Source of the DNA: Methylobacillus rhizosphaerae
Lineage (GTDB): Bacteria > Pseudomonadota > Gammaproteobacteria > Burkholderiales > Methylophilaceae
Length of the DNA: 64,000 bases
Assembly: GCF_900187985.1 (NCBI RefSeq)
Contig: NZ_FZOA01000004.1
Coordinates: forward strand, 62,001 to 126,000
Direction: 5' to 3'
Position numbers and translations under genes: made by a program. Under the pieces are notes generated by a model. The model searched no databases. It was not told where the DNA came from and saw only the letters and a list, made by a program, of their open reading frames with translations. This document shows, piece after piece, positions 17,821 to 26,871 of the stretch (the stretch's first letter is position 1; each line of letters starts with the position of its first letter).

Positions 17821-18588
17821 ATGACTACATTATTCATTTCACATGGCGCCCCTAACCTGGTGCTTGAGCCTGGTAAAACCGGGGACATGCTGGCACATCT
17901 GGGCAAGACTTTGCCACGCCCGGATGCCATTCTGGCAGTGTCAGCACACTGGGATACTCGTCATCCCCGCATTACCACTTCCAGCAAGCCGGATACCATT
18001 CATGATTTCGCCGGCTTTCCTGCTGCCATGTATGAAATGCAGTATCCAGCACCTGGGGCTACAGGTTTGGCAGACAAAATCGCGGCAACTCTGGCGTCTC
18101 ATCACATTGTGGTGGAACCTGATGCCACGCGCGGACTGGATCATGGTGTATGGGTACCGTTGATGCTGATGTACCCGGAAGCTGATATCCCTGTCGCGCA
18201 GCTGTCCATCCAGAGTCACTTGGGACCGCAGGCACATTACCAGCTCGGGCAGGCCCTGGCCGCAGTACAACAACAAAATGTGTTGCTACTCTGTTCAGGT
18301 GCCATCACGCACAATCTGCATGACTTTTTCACTGCTGACCGTAATGCCGATGTACTCGACTATGTACCGGCATTCAGCGACTGGATGGCAGGCAGGATTG
18401 CGGCAAATGATACTGCTGCGTTACTGGATTACAGGCGCCAGGCACCCGGTGGAGTACGCGCTCACCCTCACGAGGACCACCTGATGCCGTTGTTTGTGGC
18501 AATCGGGGCTGCCCAGGGAAAAGCAATCCGCCATCAGCCGGAAAATACCTACGGCATTCTTGCCATGGATACTTACGTCTGGCATTGA
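17821..18588 (+). CDS. 4,5-DOPA dioxygenase extradiol-like protein (LigB superfamily)
   Basis: A 255-residue protein of the YgiD/DODA class of LigB-type extradiol dioxygenases. Candidate metal and catalytic histidines are in FISHGAP, VSAHWDT, GLDHGVWVPL, SGAITHNL and HPHEDHLMPLFVA. The chosen ATG at 17821 gives the standard MTTLFISHGAPNL start. The gene is 64 bp after doxX and probably shares the LysR control. The physiological substrate is unknown; DOPA is only the assay substrate of relatives. Confidence 0.87.
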   Translation: MTTLFISHGAPNLVLEPGKTGDMLAHLGKTLPRPDAILAVSAHWDTRHPRITTSSKPDTIHDFAGFPAAMYEMQYPAPGATGLADKIAATLASHHIVVEPDATRGLDHGVWVPLMLMYPEADIPVAQLSIQSHLGPQAHYQLGQALAAVQQQNVLLLCSGAITHNLHDFFTADRNADVLDYVPAFSDWMAGRIAANDTAALLDYRRQAPGGVRAHPHEDHLMPLFVAIGAAQGKAIRHQPENTYGILAMDTYVWH

Positions 18589-18606
18589 GGAAGTGTGGGT
18601 AGTTGT

Positions 18607-19866
18607 TTACTTCGCAGCAGGCAGGGGAAAACCTTTAGGTAGCAGTACCCACATCCTGCCATCCTGTTTCATGCTGCCTGCCTGCTTGCCAGCAGCATCT
18701 CCTGCTCCCCAGAAGAAGTCCGCCCGGACTCCTCCCTTGATGGCCCCACCAGTATCCTGCGCCATCATCACCCGGTTGAGCGGTTTACTGCTGTTCGGGT
18801 AGGTAGTTGTCAGGAAGACCGGTGCCCCCAACGGGATAAATTTGGGATCCACCGCCAGCACACGCTCGGACAAGATGGGAACGCCCAAAGCACCCAGTGG
18901 CCCCGGCAGATTGGCAGGCAATTCACGGAAAAACACATAACTGGGATTGGTATTCAGCAATTCCTGTAATTTGGCAGGGTTCTTTCTCGCCCATTGCTTG
19001 ATTCCCTGCATGGATGCCTTGTCCAGAGTCAGCTCGCCACGCTCGACCAATACCTTGCCTATGGACTGGTAACTCATGCCATTCTGGTCCGCATAGCCAA
19101 TATGCACGGATTCACCATTATCCAGCTTGATCAGCCCGGAACCCTGTACCTGCAGGAAGAACAGCTCTACCGGGTCATCGACCCAGAGCAGCTCATGCCC
19201 CGCTACTGGCGCCGTTCCTGCCTCGATTTCGGCACGGTCATAATAAGGAATCAACTTGTTGCCTTCCAGGCGTCCGCGCACCCGCTTACCAGCCAGCTCA
19301 GGGAACAAACTGGCCAGCTCAACAGTGATGAGGTCATCGGGACGTCCGTAAAGCGGATACTGATATTTGGCACTCTTGACGCGGCTGCCTTTCAGCATGG
19401 GTTCGTAATAACCGGTGATCATGCCGGTATCACTGCCATCCTGGTTACTGGCCTGGTAGACAGAAAAATACTGCTTGAAATAGGCCAACACAGCAGCGTC
19501 ACCAGGGTTGGGGGGAAGCTGCACTGCTGCGTCACACGCTTCACGCCAGGGCTGGCGATTTCTCAATGTGCTGCAACCTTGCAACCATGCCGCCCATGCC
19601 TGACCAGGCTGTGACTGCGGCAGTCCTGCCAGGTCTTCCCAGCGCGCAGGCTTGAGCAGGCCATAATCCGGAACCTTGCTGACGGGCTGTTTCTCTGGCG
19701 GTGGAGGCACCGACGGCGCAGGAGCAGGCTCTACTGGTACGGGAGGACACTGGCAGGGAGGCGAGGAGGGCGTTTCTTCCATTTTGATATGCTGGTGTCC
19801 ACAGGACATCAACCACAATACCAAAAGGCAAGCCAGATACTGCCAACTACCGAGTCTCCAAGTCAT
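18607..19866 (-). CDS. mltA: Membrane-bound lytic murein transglycosylase A
   Basis: MltA cleaves peptidoglycan glycan strands to 1,6-anhydro products at the outer membrane. The N-terminus is a lipoprotein signal ending in LMSC (Cys22), followed by a proline-rich linker (about residues 35-70). The MltA core has GYYEP, and the C-terminal 3D domain has AQDTGGAIKGGVRADFFWG with conserved aspartates. The start is the base after the apaG stop, so the two are one transcript. Confidence 0.93.
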   Translation of the reverse strand: MTWRLGSWQYLACLLVLWLMSCGHQHIKMEETPSSPPCQCPPVPVEPAPAPSVPPPPEKQPVSKVPDYGLLKPARWEDLAGLPQSQPGQAWAAWLQGCSTLRNRQPWREACDAAVQLPPNPGDAAVLAYFKQYFSVYQASNQDGSDTGMITGYYEPMLKGSRVKSAKYQYPLYGRPDDLITVELASLFPELAGKRVRGRLEGNKLIPYYDRAEIEAGTAPVAGHELLWVDDPVELFFLQVQGSGLIKLDNGESVHIGYADQNGMSYQSIGKVLVERGELTLDKASMQGIKQWARKNPAKLQELLNTNPSYVFFRELPANLPGPLGALGVPILSERVLAVDPKFIPLGAPVFLTTTYPNSSKPLNRVMMAQDTGGAIKGGVRADFFWGAGDAAGKQAGSMKQDGRMWVLLPKGFPLPAAK

Positions 19867-20250
19867 TTAGTGCAATACCCGCGGCATATTGAGAGAAAAT
19901 GGGGCAATATCGGCCTCAAACTGCGTGCCGTCTTCTGCCGTAATCTGATAACTACCCTTCATGGTTCCCACTGGCGTGGCAATCACTGTTCCGCTGGTAT
20001 ATTGGAAACGCTCTCCCGGCTGCAACAGCGGTTGCGCGCCGACCACGCCCAGGCCGCGCACTTCCTGCACGCCTCCCGCTGCGTCAGTGATAACCCAATG
20101 GCGGCTGATCAATTGCGCCGTGACAGTACCGCTGTTGGTGATATGTATCGTGTAGGAAAATACGTAACGATTCTGCTCGATATCAGACTGGTCAGGCACA
20201 AACACCGTTTCCACCCTGACAGAAAACTCATAGCGTTTTTCCTCGGCCAT
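19867..20250 (-). CDS. apaG: ApaG protein
   Basis: A 127-residue protein of the ApaG/CorD family with a fibronectin-III-like beta-sandwich. The family motifs are RHWVITDAAG, VRGLGVVGAQPLLQPGE, YTSGT and GTMKGSYQI. The function is not settled; relatives are tied to cobalt and magnesium effects and Ap4A. It lies between thiG and mltA on one minus-strand transcript. Confidence 0.93.
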   Translation of the reverse strand: MAEEKRYEFSVRVETVFVPDQSDIEQNRYVFSYTIHITNSGTVTAQLISRHWVITDAAGGVQEVRGLGVVGAQPLLQPGERFQYTSGTVIATPVGTMKGSYQITAEDGTQFEADIAPFSLNMPRVLH

Positions 20251-20259
20251 ATCTATTCC

Positions 20260-21042
20260 TCAGCCGATCAATCCGTTGGTAGGGGAACTGGGGGATGCGG
20301 AATAAAGTTTCCTGGGCATACGGCCAGCCAGGAATGCTTCACGACCTGCCTCGACCGCCTTTTTCATTGCCCCAGCCATCAGCACAGGGTCTTTGGCAGC
20401 GGCAATTGCCGTGTTCATAAGCACTCCCTGGCAACCCAGCTCCATGGCAATGGCCGCATCAGAAGCGGTACCAACGCCAGCATCCACCAGCACCGGTATC
20501 TTGGCATTCTCGATAATGATCTGCAGGTTCCAGGGATTGAGAATACCCATGCCGGAGCCAATCAGCGATGCAAGCGGCATCACTGCTGCACAGCCCATTT
20601 CTTCCAGCTGTTTGGCGATGATGGGATCATCAGAACAATACACCATGACATCAAACCCATCCTTGATCAGGATTTCCGCCGCCTTGATGGTTTCCAGCAT
20701 ATTGGGGTAGAGCGTATCGGGATCGCCCAGCACCTCCAGCTTGACCAGCTTGTGCCCATCCAGCAATTCCCGCGCTAAGCGCAATGTACGCACTGCATCA
20801 TCAGCGGAATAACAGCCGGCGGTGTTAGGCAGGTAAGTAAACTCCTCTGGCGGCAGGTAATCCAGCAGTGAAGGCTCACCGGCATTCTGGCCGATATTGG
20901 TACGGCGGATTGCCACCGTGATGATTTCTGCGCCGCTAGCATCAATCGCCGCGCGCGTCTGTGCAAAATCCTTGTATTTGCCTGTACCTACCAGCAGGCG
21001 GGAGTTATAACTCTTGCCCGCAATATTCAATGTATCCATCAA
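20260..21042 (-). CDS. thiG: Thiazole synthase ThiG
   Basis: ThiG forms the thiazole phosphate of thiamine from deoxyxylulose phosphate, dehydroglycine or iminoglycine, and the ThiS thiocarboxylate. The 260-residue TIM barrel has [10 protein letters not shown], the LVKLEVLGD lysine for imine formation, the phosphate-binding GSGMGILNP, and [14 protein letters not shown]. It overlaps thiS by 4 bp. Confidence 0.96.
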   Translation of the reverse strand: MMDTLNIAGKSYNSRLLVGTGKYKDFAQTRAAIDASGAEIITVAIRRTNIGQNAGEPSLLDYLPPEEFTYLPNTAGCYSADDAVRTLRLARELLDGHKLVKLEVLGDPDTLYPNMLETIKAAEILIKDGFDVMVYCSDDPIIAKQLEEMGCAAVMPLASLIGSGMGILNPWNLQIIIENAKIPVLVDAGVGTASDAAIAMELGCQGVLMNTAIAAAKDPVLMAGAMKKAVEAGREAFLAGRMPRKLYSASPSSPTNGLIG

Positions 21043-21245
21043 CCGCCTCCTACTGCGCCCACAATTTCGAGTTTATCGTCGCTATTCAATACCGCATCGG
21101 CAAAGTGACCGCGCGGCACAATCTCTCCGTTACGCTCTATCGCCAGACGCTTGCCGGTCAACCCAAGTGTTTCCACCAGCTCGCCTACTGTCAGGCGCTC
21201 GACATCAAACTGCCGTGGATTTCCATTGATGGTCAAATGAATCAA
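21039..21245 (-). CDS. thiS: Sulfur carrier protein ThiS
   Basis: ThiS carries sulfur as a C-terminal thiocarboxylate to ThiG. The 68-residue ubiquitin-like protein ends in the required Gly-Gly (AVGGG). It overlaps thiG by 4 bp, so the two are translationally coupled. I looked upstream for a TPP riboswitch and did not see its conserved segments. Confidence 0.95.
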   Translation of the reverse strand: MIHLTINGNPRQFDVERLTVGELVETLGLTGKRLAIERNGEIVPRGHFADAVLNSDDKLEIVGAVGGG

Positions 21246-21478
21246 TTGACTTACTACCCAAATGAAATTTAAGAAAATGAAAGAATGACTTGGACTCAGC
21301 GAATTCCATCGCCAATCCTGTATATTTTACGTAGGTTACGGGGGAATTAGCAAACTCCGCCATGGAATATCCTGGCAGTGGCTCAAGATTATCCCGGCTT
21401 GACGAAGATCAACCACACAATTAGGCTTGAGTTCCTGCCACGGCAGTTATTCTGAAACCCTCTGACAAGGCAGGGAAT

Positions 21479-23014
21479 TTGTCACACCAGCCCCCTACAC
21501 ATACCGGTTCCCTCTTTCACGCAGGCCAGGAAGCGGAAGCCAGGCACGATGATACCGCAGCCCTGGAGCACTATACTGCGTCACTCGCCACTGAAGGCCA
21601 CCCGCTGCTAACTTGGCTCAGGATTGGTCATATTTTCCTGCGCATGAGGCAATACCAGCAGGCCGCAGAGACCATGGAACTTGCATTGGGCATGGCGCCA
21701 CAGGAGGCAGCAGCCATGCACGGCCTGGCCATGGCCTATTTTCACCTGGGCCGGCATGAGGAAGCCCGTGCATTGATTGACCACGTGGTGGAAGTACAGC
21801 CTGGCCATGCAGCTTATGCGCTGGATCGCGCCAATATCCATGCCATCTCCACAGATAATCCCATACATCAACGCGCCCTGTATGAACAATGGGCGCAATA
21901 CTTGCCCAGTGAAATGGGGCATGGGCCGCAAGTGTTTGCGAACAGTCCTGATCCTGATCGCGTATTGCGCATCGCTTATATCATCGACGACCTGGATACC
22001 CTGTCGCACCTGCTGCTACCTGTGCTTGAGCATCACGATGCCAGTCATGTACGAGCATGTGTTTTATGCGCCAGTCATATTCAGGCACAGGCTTCGTCCC
22101 TGCACGACATTTCCAGACTCAGCGCTGATGCACTCCATACCTTGATTCGCACTCTGGAAATTGATCTATTGGTCAATCTTGCTGATTTTTCCCGGCATGC
22201 AATACCGTCTGTGCTGGCCCGCCGCGCCGCACCCATCCAGTTGAACTGGCTGGGGATGCGTAGCAGCACGGGATTGCAAACCATGGACTATTGCTTGACT
22301 GACGCTGAGACAGACCCAGCCGGTCATGAACATTTCTACCTAGAGAAACTGCTGCGATTGCATCACCTATGCAGCTACAACCCACCACAACATGACACCC
22401 TGGCACCTGTGCCCCCCATGTTGCAAGCCAATCCACCCACACTGGGCTCATTCAATCGCGCTTACAGAGTCACTGATCAGGCATTACTGCTCTGGAAGCG
22501 CATCATGGAGGCTAGGCCTGATGTGCAGTTACTGCTGCATGTAGAGGAAACAGACATCGACGATGCCGTCAATGCCATGGAACCACGGCTGGTCCAGCTT
22601 GGCATGCCGATGGAACGCATCATCATCTCGCCAGCGGTCTCCACAGAAGAGCTCATGACACGCGGCAGCATTGTGGACATCGCGCTCGATAGCTTTCCCA
22701 CATCTGATATCGCAACCACCCTGCATACCTTGTGGATGGGTCTGCCCATTATTGCCATGGACTCCACTCTGGCGCCGCACTCGGTAGCCATCCTGAAACA
22801 TCTGGGGCTGACGCAATGGATTGCCAGTAGTGCAGAGGAATATATTGCCAAGGTACTGCAATTGCTCGACGCCCCGGAACAGTTGCAAACATACCGTTCA
22901 CAACTGCAGCAACAGTTGCAACAATCACCGCTCATGGATCATGCAGGATATTGCCGGAAGCTGGAAAGCTGCTACCGCCAGATCTGGCATACCTATCTGC
23001 AGCAAACAGAATAA
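21479..23014 (+). CDS. TPR protein with reduced GT41 (OGT/SPINDLY-like) domain
   Basis: A 511-residue protein. About the first 130 residues hold TPR-like repeats (YQQAAETMELALGMAPQEAAAMHGLAMAYFHLGRHEEA). The rest resembles GT41 O-GlcNAc transferases: ARRAAPIQLNWLGMRSSTGLQTMDYCLTD and ALDSFPTSDIATTLHTLWMGLPI. Key residues differ: the SFN-x-x-K lysine is Arg (SFNRAYR, near residue 325), the GHT and HPxxH histidines are absent, and the GGTTT segment reads SDIATT. The start is a TTG preceded by AAGGCAGGG. It stands alone. It may be an inactive or altered glycosyltransferase. Confidence 0.75.
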   Translation: MSHQPPTHTGSLFHAGQEAEARHDDTAALEHYTASLATEGHPLLTWLRIGHIFLRMRQYQQAAETMELALGMAPQEAAAMHGLAMAYFHLGRHEEARALIDHVVEVQPGHAAYALDRANIHAISTDNPIHQRALYEQWAQYLPSEMGHGPQVFANSPDPDRVLRIAYIIDDLDTLSHLLLPVLEHHDASHVRACVLCASHIQAQASSLHDISRLSADALHTLIRTLEIDLLVNLADFSRHAIPSVLARRAAPIQLNWLGMRSSTGLQTMDYCLTDAETDPAGHEHFYLEKLLRLHHLCSYNPPQHDTLAPVPPMLQANPPTLGSFNRAYRVTDQALLLWKRIMEARPDVQLLLHVEETDIDDAVNAMEPRLVQLGMPMERIIISPAVSTEELMTRGSIVDIALDSFPTSDIATTLHTLWMGLPIIAMDSTLAPHSVAILKHLGLTQWIASSAEEYIAKVLQLLDAPEQLQTYRSQLQQQLQQSPLMDHAGYCRKLESCYRQIWHTYLQQTE

Positions 23015-23150
23015 TGCCGGGCTGTCAGCACTTGACTGACAGCCACATCATCCTTTCCCCGACTGTCAGGAACTGAGGCAGGCACTATCATGGCCTTCAG
23101 ATGCATCACATTGCAATTTATTGACTGAATCATCTCAAAAGGAGCACACC

Positions 23151-23357
23151 ATGAACTGGGATCAAGTTGAAGGCAACTGGAAACAACTCAAGGGTAAGGT
23201 TCATCAGCAGTGGGGCAAACTCACTGACGACCAGTTTGAACAAATCAAGGGCAACCGCGAAATGCTGTCTGGAAAACTGCAAGAGCTATATGGTATTTCC
23301 AAGGAAGAAGCCGAAAAGCAGATTCAGGCTTTCAACCGGGATTGCACCAAGCATTAA
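23151..23357 (+). CDS. CsbD family stress protein
   Basis: A 68-residue hydrophilic protein with the CsbD signature MNWDQVEGNWKQLKGKV and KLTDDQFEQIKGN. Homologues are induced by general stress; the function is unknown. The ATG at 23151 follows AAAAGGAGCACACC. It ends 46 bp before a good terminator and stands as a single-gene unit. Confidence 0.92.
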   Translation: MNWDQVEGNWKQLKGKVHQQWGKLTDDQFEQIKGNREMLSGKLQELYGISKEEAEKQIQAFNRDCTKH

Positions 23358-23402
23358 TCTCCGAAGTTTCATTTGATTCTCCTCCAGAGAAACTCCCCTG
23401 CG

Positions 23403-23427
23403 CCGGCCTTCATGGCCGGTTTTTTTT
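23403..23427 (+). terminator. Rho-independent terminator of the CsbD gene
   Basis: CCGGCC-TTCAT-GGCCGG followed by eight T's, 46 bp after the csbD stop. Confidence 0.9.
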
Positions 23428-23479
23428 GCATAGCGAAAATTGCTGCATCATCCAGCGATGAAACCGATAAAATCCCGGC

Positions 23480-24445
23480 ATGTCCATTCCCAGTTTCAGT
23501 TACGTCACTTGCCATTTTTCCGGCCTGGATTTCATTGTGCGTATCGAATCCAGCCTGTTGGCAGCAGATATCCTGACCAGCAAACGTATCGTCTGCACCA
23601 CACCAGTGCCGGCATTCTGCCGCAATATTCCGACAGACTGTTTCAACGCCATAGAGGGCAATAAACTATATAAACTGGCTTACTATCTGGAGAACCTGAC
23701 CTCGCTCCCAACGGTCAGGCGCATCTGGAGCCACGGTTCAGCCCAGTCCAATGCCATGCTGGCATTGAGTGCGCTCGCACAACTCATGTCTACGGAATTC
23801 CACTACGTGGTGCCTTATCTGCCGCCTGCGCTCAAGCAGCACCCCAACGGCAACCTGGCACGCGCATTGACACATGGCATGCAACTGCATATTGACGGCC
23901 CCTTGTACCGCCGCATGGCAGCGCAAGAGTTTGTGCCAGAGACAGACGAATGGATATTTGGGGAAGGGGCCAGCCATGCCCAGGTGCAACACGGATTTTC
24001 CCACATGGGCAAGGAGCTGACCGAAGTATGCAGGGAGCTGGAATTAAGGCAGGTATTCCTGCCGTCCGGGACCGGTGTCAGCGCCCGCCATCTTGCAGCT
24101 TCATTACCCGGTTTAGCCACCATGACAATGCCGGTGTATGGGGATGCTGCGTATCTGCAAAATGTGTTTGCATCACAACATTCCAACGAACCACACCCCG
24201 TCATATTGAGCCCGGCACAGCCCTACCGCTTTGGCACATTACACCGTGAGTTATGGGAACTACACACCAGGCTCTTGGCAGACACAGGGATCAGCTTCGA
24301 TCTGCTGTACGATCTGCCGGCCTGGGCCTGCATCCTGCAGCACCGCGAGAAATTCACACAACCCTGGCTATACCTGCATCAAGGCGGCATGCATGGCAGC
24401 AGCACCATGCATGACCGCTATCAACGCATGCTAGCCGCCGGCTAG
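23480..24445 (+). CDS. PLP-dependent ACC deaminase / D-cysteine desulfhydrase-like protein
   Basis: A 321-residue fold-type II PLP enzyme homologue. The PLP-binding lysine is expected in EGNKLYKLAYYLE (about residues 59-71), and SHGSAQSNAML corresponds to the phosphate/serine loop of the family. LPSGTGVSARHL is the glycine-rich cofactor loop. It is shorter and more divergent than characterised 1-aminocyclopropane-1-carboxylate deaminases, so the substrate is open. It is convergent to the copper receptor gene with a 4-bp overlap. Confidence 0.78.
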   Translation: MSIPSFSYVTCHFSGLDFIVRIESSLLAADILTSKRIVCTTPVPAFCRNIPTDCFNAIEGNKLYKLAYYLENLTSLPTVRRIWSHGSAQSNAMLALSALAQLMSTEFHYVVPYLPPALKQHPNGNLARALTHGMQLHIDGPLYRRMAAQEFVPETDEWIFGEGASHAQVQHGFSHMGKELTEVCRELELRQVFLPSGTGVSARHLAASLPGLATMTMPVYGDAAYLQNVFASQHSNEPHPVILSPAQPYRFGTLHRELWELHTRLLADTGISFDLLYDLPAWACILQHREKFTQPWLYLHQGGMHGSSTMHDRYQRMLAAG

Positions 24446-26532
24446 AAATCCACCGTCAGGCCGACATTCACAGATCGCCCCACTCCTGCCAGTGGGCCCA
24501 TGGCACCGACAGAACCCTCAGCCTTCCAATTTGCATAATTCACGCCACCAGTCGGTAATGCATAGTAGCGATCAAACAGGTTGGTCACGCTGAAATCCAG
24601 CCTGGCCTTGGTCCACTGATAACTGCTGCGCAGATCAACCAGGGTATATCCACCGGTTTCAGGTTCCAGTCGCGCATCATCGACACGGGTCTTGCTGTCG
24701 ACGAACTGCACATCGACACCATTCGACCAGGCTCCTTTTTTCTGTTCCAGGCTGATGCGGGCATTGAGCGGCATGATCTGGTAGAGCGAATCACCATTGA
24801 TGCGCTCGCCGCGCATCCAGGCCAGGCTGGCCTTGACCCGGCCTTCGCCCCACGGCGTGTCGTGCCAGAGCTGTTTCGCGCCGTTCATATTGATGCCGTA
24901 GAAGCGGGCATCCTGATTGTCGAAACGCAGGTTGGCGCGATTGCCCGCCAGCCCGGCATTGAGCTGCTCCACCCCGATATAGTCCTGCACGTAGGTGAAA
25001 TAAGGCGTGACCTTGGCCTGCCAGGCTTTGCTCTCGGCATCGTGCCAATCCAGCGTGGCGCTGATGGTGTTGGCTTTTTCCGGCTTGAGGTTGGGGTTGC
25101 CGAGATAGCCGTTGGCATCGCCGAACCAGCCTATCATATTGCGCGCCATCTGGCCGACACCCCAGGAGTAACGCTCATAGAGGCTGGGAGAGCGCGTCTT
25201 GCGCGCATATCCAAACTCGATGCTGGTAGTCTCGGAAAACGCATATTTCCCGGTTGCAGTCAGGTCAACATGGTTATCACTGGCGGCACGGCTGCCCGCG
25301 TTGAAATTGGCCGCAGCCAATGTATCGGCAGCACTCATCATGCCGCCATAGGATTGCACCCTACCGGTGCTGCTGCGCACATGGTCAACCCGCGCGCCCA
25401 GCAGGGAGCTCCAGCGGCTATCCCACTGCGATTCCACTTCCGCGAATATCCCGATGCGGTCGCGACGGCCATCATTGATATTCACGAATGTGTTTGGCCC
25501 CATCATCATGCTGCCAGCTACGGCCGGCCATTCATCATCCAGCGTCTGACGGTGGAATTCATTGCCGACCCGCAGGGTATGCGCCTCATCCAATGGAATC
25601 GTCGCCTTGATGTTGTAGCCCATATCCTTGCCATGTGTTTTCATTGGCATCGTGCCGGGTTTTTCCGACGTAAAGAAACCCATTTCATGGTGGACTTCCT
25701 GCCAGTACACTCGGGTATCGAGATTCCCCCAGGCAAACTCGCGACTGTAACTCGCATTGATTGAATCTGCCTTGTTGCCCACCAGATCCATATACTGATT
25801 CGGGAAACCCTGGTGAGGCACCTCCTGATGACTCAGGCGCAGCACAAAATCCTCGTCCTCTCCCTTGGCACCCAAGGTCAGGGTCTGGATATGACGTTCA
25901 AACTGGGTAGCACGTATCTTATCGCCGTTACCATCCCGGTAACTCTGCCCCCTATCCATGGTACTGGTGAAATTCAGGCTCAGATTGTCACTCGCAGCCG
26001 TAGCATTCAATGCCGTACTCAAGCCATTATTATTGCTGCGATACACTGTGGAAAAACTACCCTGGTATAACCACTCATCAGCACTGTTTGCATATACCGG
26101 CCTGGCAGAATCCACAGTAATCGTGCCGGCAATGCTGTCACCTCCCATACTGACTGGCGTGATACCCGCCAGCACATTGACACTTGCAACCGCAGCCGGA
26201 GAAATATAGGTCAACGGGGCATTCATACTATTGGCACATGCTGCCGTGAGCTCCGCCCCATCCACCAGCACACGAATGCGGTTGTCATTCATGCCACGGA
26301 TATTCGGCAGGGCAGCAATCCCACCCGCCTGATATGAATACGCTCCCGTGTAGTCCTGCAGCAACGCAGCAGCATCTGGACTATTGACCATACGCTTATG
26401 CAAATGGCCTTCACTGTCATGCGCATGCACCGTCACCTCAACCGCTGGCAACTCCTGCAAATGATCATGATCCGCCAGTGCTATCCCACTGAACCACGGT
26501 GCCAGCGCCAGTACTGCCCACTTCAATTGCAT
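24442..26532 (-). CDS. TonB-dependent copper receptor (OprC/NosA type)
   Basis: A 696-residue outer membrane receptor: signal peptide ending near ALA(20), a His-rich N-terminus, a plug with LPNIRGMNDNRIRVLVDG, and a beta-barrel ending in Phe (VGLTVDF). The copper site known from OprC is present: C99-A-N-S-M103 and H282-E-M284, with spacing close to that protein's. The ATG at 26532 was chosen because AGGTGA precedes it and a signal peptide follows directly; the longer reading to 26622 lacks both. It likely imports copper, which the nearby azurin needs. A 19-bp palindrome lies 134 bp upstream. Confidence 0.88.
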   Translation of the reverse strand: MQLKWAVLALAPWFSGIALADHDHLQELPAVEVTVHAHDSEGHLHKRMVNSPDAAALLQDYTGAYSYQAGGIAALPNIRGMNDNRIRVLVDGAELTAACANSMNAPLTYISPAAVASVNVLAGITPVSMGGDSIAGTITVDSARPVYANSADEWLYQGSFSTVYRSNNNGLSTALNATAASDNLSLNFTSTMDRGQSYRDGNGDKIRATQFERHIQTLTLGAKGEDEDFVLRLSHQEVPHQGFPNQYMDLVGNKADSINASYSREFAWGNLDTRVYWQEVHHEMGFFTSEKPGTMPMKTHGKDMGYNIKATIPLDEAHTLRVGNEFHRQTLDDEWPAVAGSMMMGPNTFVNINDGRRDRIGIFAEVESQWDSRWSSLLGARVDHVRSSTGRVQSYGGMMSAADTLAAANFNAGSRAASDNHVDLTATGKYAFSETTSIEFGYARKTRSPSLYERYSWGVGQMARNMIGWFGDANGYLGNPNLKPEKANTISATLDWHDAESKAWQAKVTPYFTYVQDYIGVEQLNAGLAGNRANLRFDNQDARFYGINMNGAKQLWHDTPWGEGRVKASLAWMRGERINGDSLYQIMPLNARISLEQKKGAWSNGVDVQFVDSKTRVDDARLEPETGGYTLVDLRSSYQWTKARLDFSVTNLFDRYYALPTGGVNYANWKAEGSVGAMGPLAGVGRSVNVGLTVDF

Positions 26533-26665
26533 ACCATCACCTGTCACACCAGAATATCCTATTGTCGCTACCATCCATTGGCTCCTGTCTCCCAGTCCAC
26601 GTATCCGCACCATGGATACCACTTGGCAAAGAGCTGGATTCTAATGGCAATTTCCCCGGGTCAAA

Positions 26666-26684
26666 ATGCGGCATAATGCCGCAT
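26666..26684. promoter_or_regulatory. Perfect palindrome upstream of the copper receptor
   Basis: ATGCGGCATAATGCCGCAT: two 9-bp arms around one A, 134 bp upstream of the receptor ATG and 31 bp before the -10 of tRNA-Gly. A near-copy, TGCGACAAATGCCGCA, is found at 28111-28126 upstream of azurin. It is a candidate operator for a copper-responsive regulator, by inference. Confidence 0.5.
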
Positions 26685-26714
26685 CCAGAGCATGGTGAGT
26701 GCAGAAGAAACAGG

Positions 26715-26720
26715 TATAAT
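26715..26720 (+). promoter_or_regulatory. -10 element of tRNA-Gly
   Basis: A perfect TATAAT ends 10 bp before the tRNA 5' end. No good -35 at 16-18 bp was seen. Confidence 0.6.
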
Positions 26721-26730
26721 CCCCACCTGC

Positions 26731-26804
26731 GCGGGCGTAGTTCAATGGTAGAACGCCAGCTTCCCAAGCTTGATACGCGGGTTCGATTCCCGTCGCCCGC
26801 TCCA
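26731..26804 (+). tRNA. tRNA-Gly (anticodon CCC)
   Basis: A 74-nt cloverleaf with a 7-bp acceptor stem (GCGGGCG / CGCCCGC), D arm TTCAATGGTAGAAC, anticodon loop TTCCCAA reading Gly codon GGG, T arm CGGGTTCGATTCCCG, discriminator T and encoded CCA. The anticodon stem CCAGC/GCTTG has one C-U mismatch at the second pair. It is close to the E. coli tRNA-Gly(CCC). Confidence 0.97.
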
Positions 26805-26871
26805 TTTGCTACTGATTGCGCATCTGCGCCATGTCCCACTGTTACATTTACTCAACTTAAGCTCGTCCTGC

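Noticed and set aside
19789-20778. 329-codon open frame on the plus strand
   Set aside because: Runs across the reverse of mltA, apaG and thiG, all of which have clear motifs on the minus strand.
21246-21478. Possible TPP riboswitch before thiS
   Set aside because: The conserved CTGAGA and ACCTGAT...TAATxCCAGCG segments were not found on the minus strand here, nor on the plus strand before thiD.
26770-26871. N-terminal extension of the MFS transporter into the tRNA gene
   Set aside because: It would start inside tRNA-Gly and adds residues unlike any MFS N-terminus; the ATG at 26872 is better.
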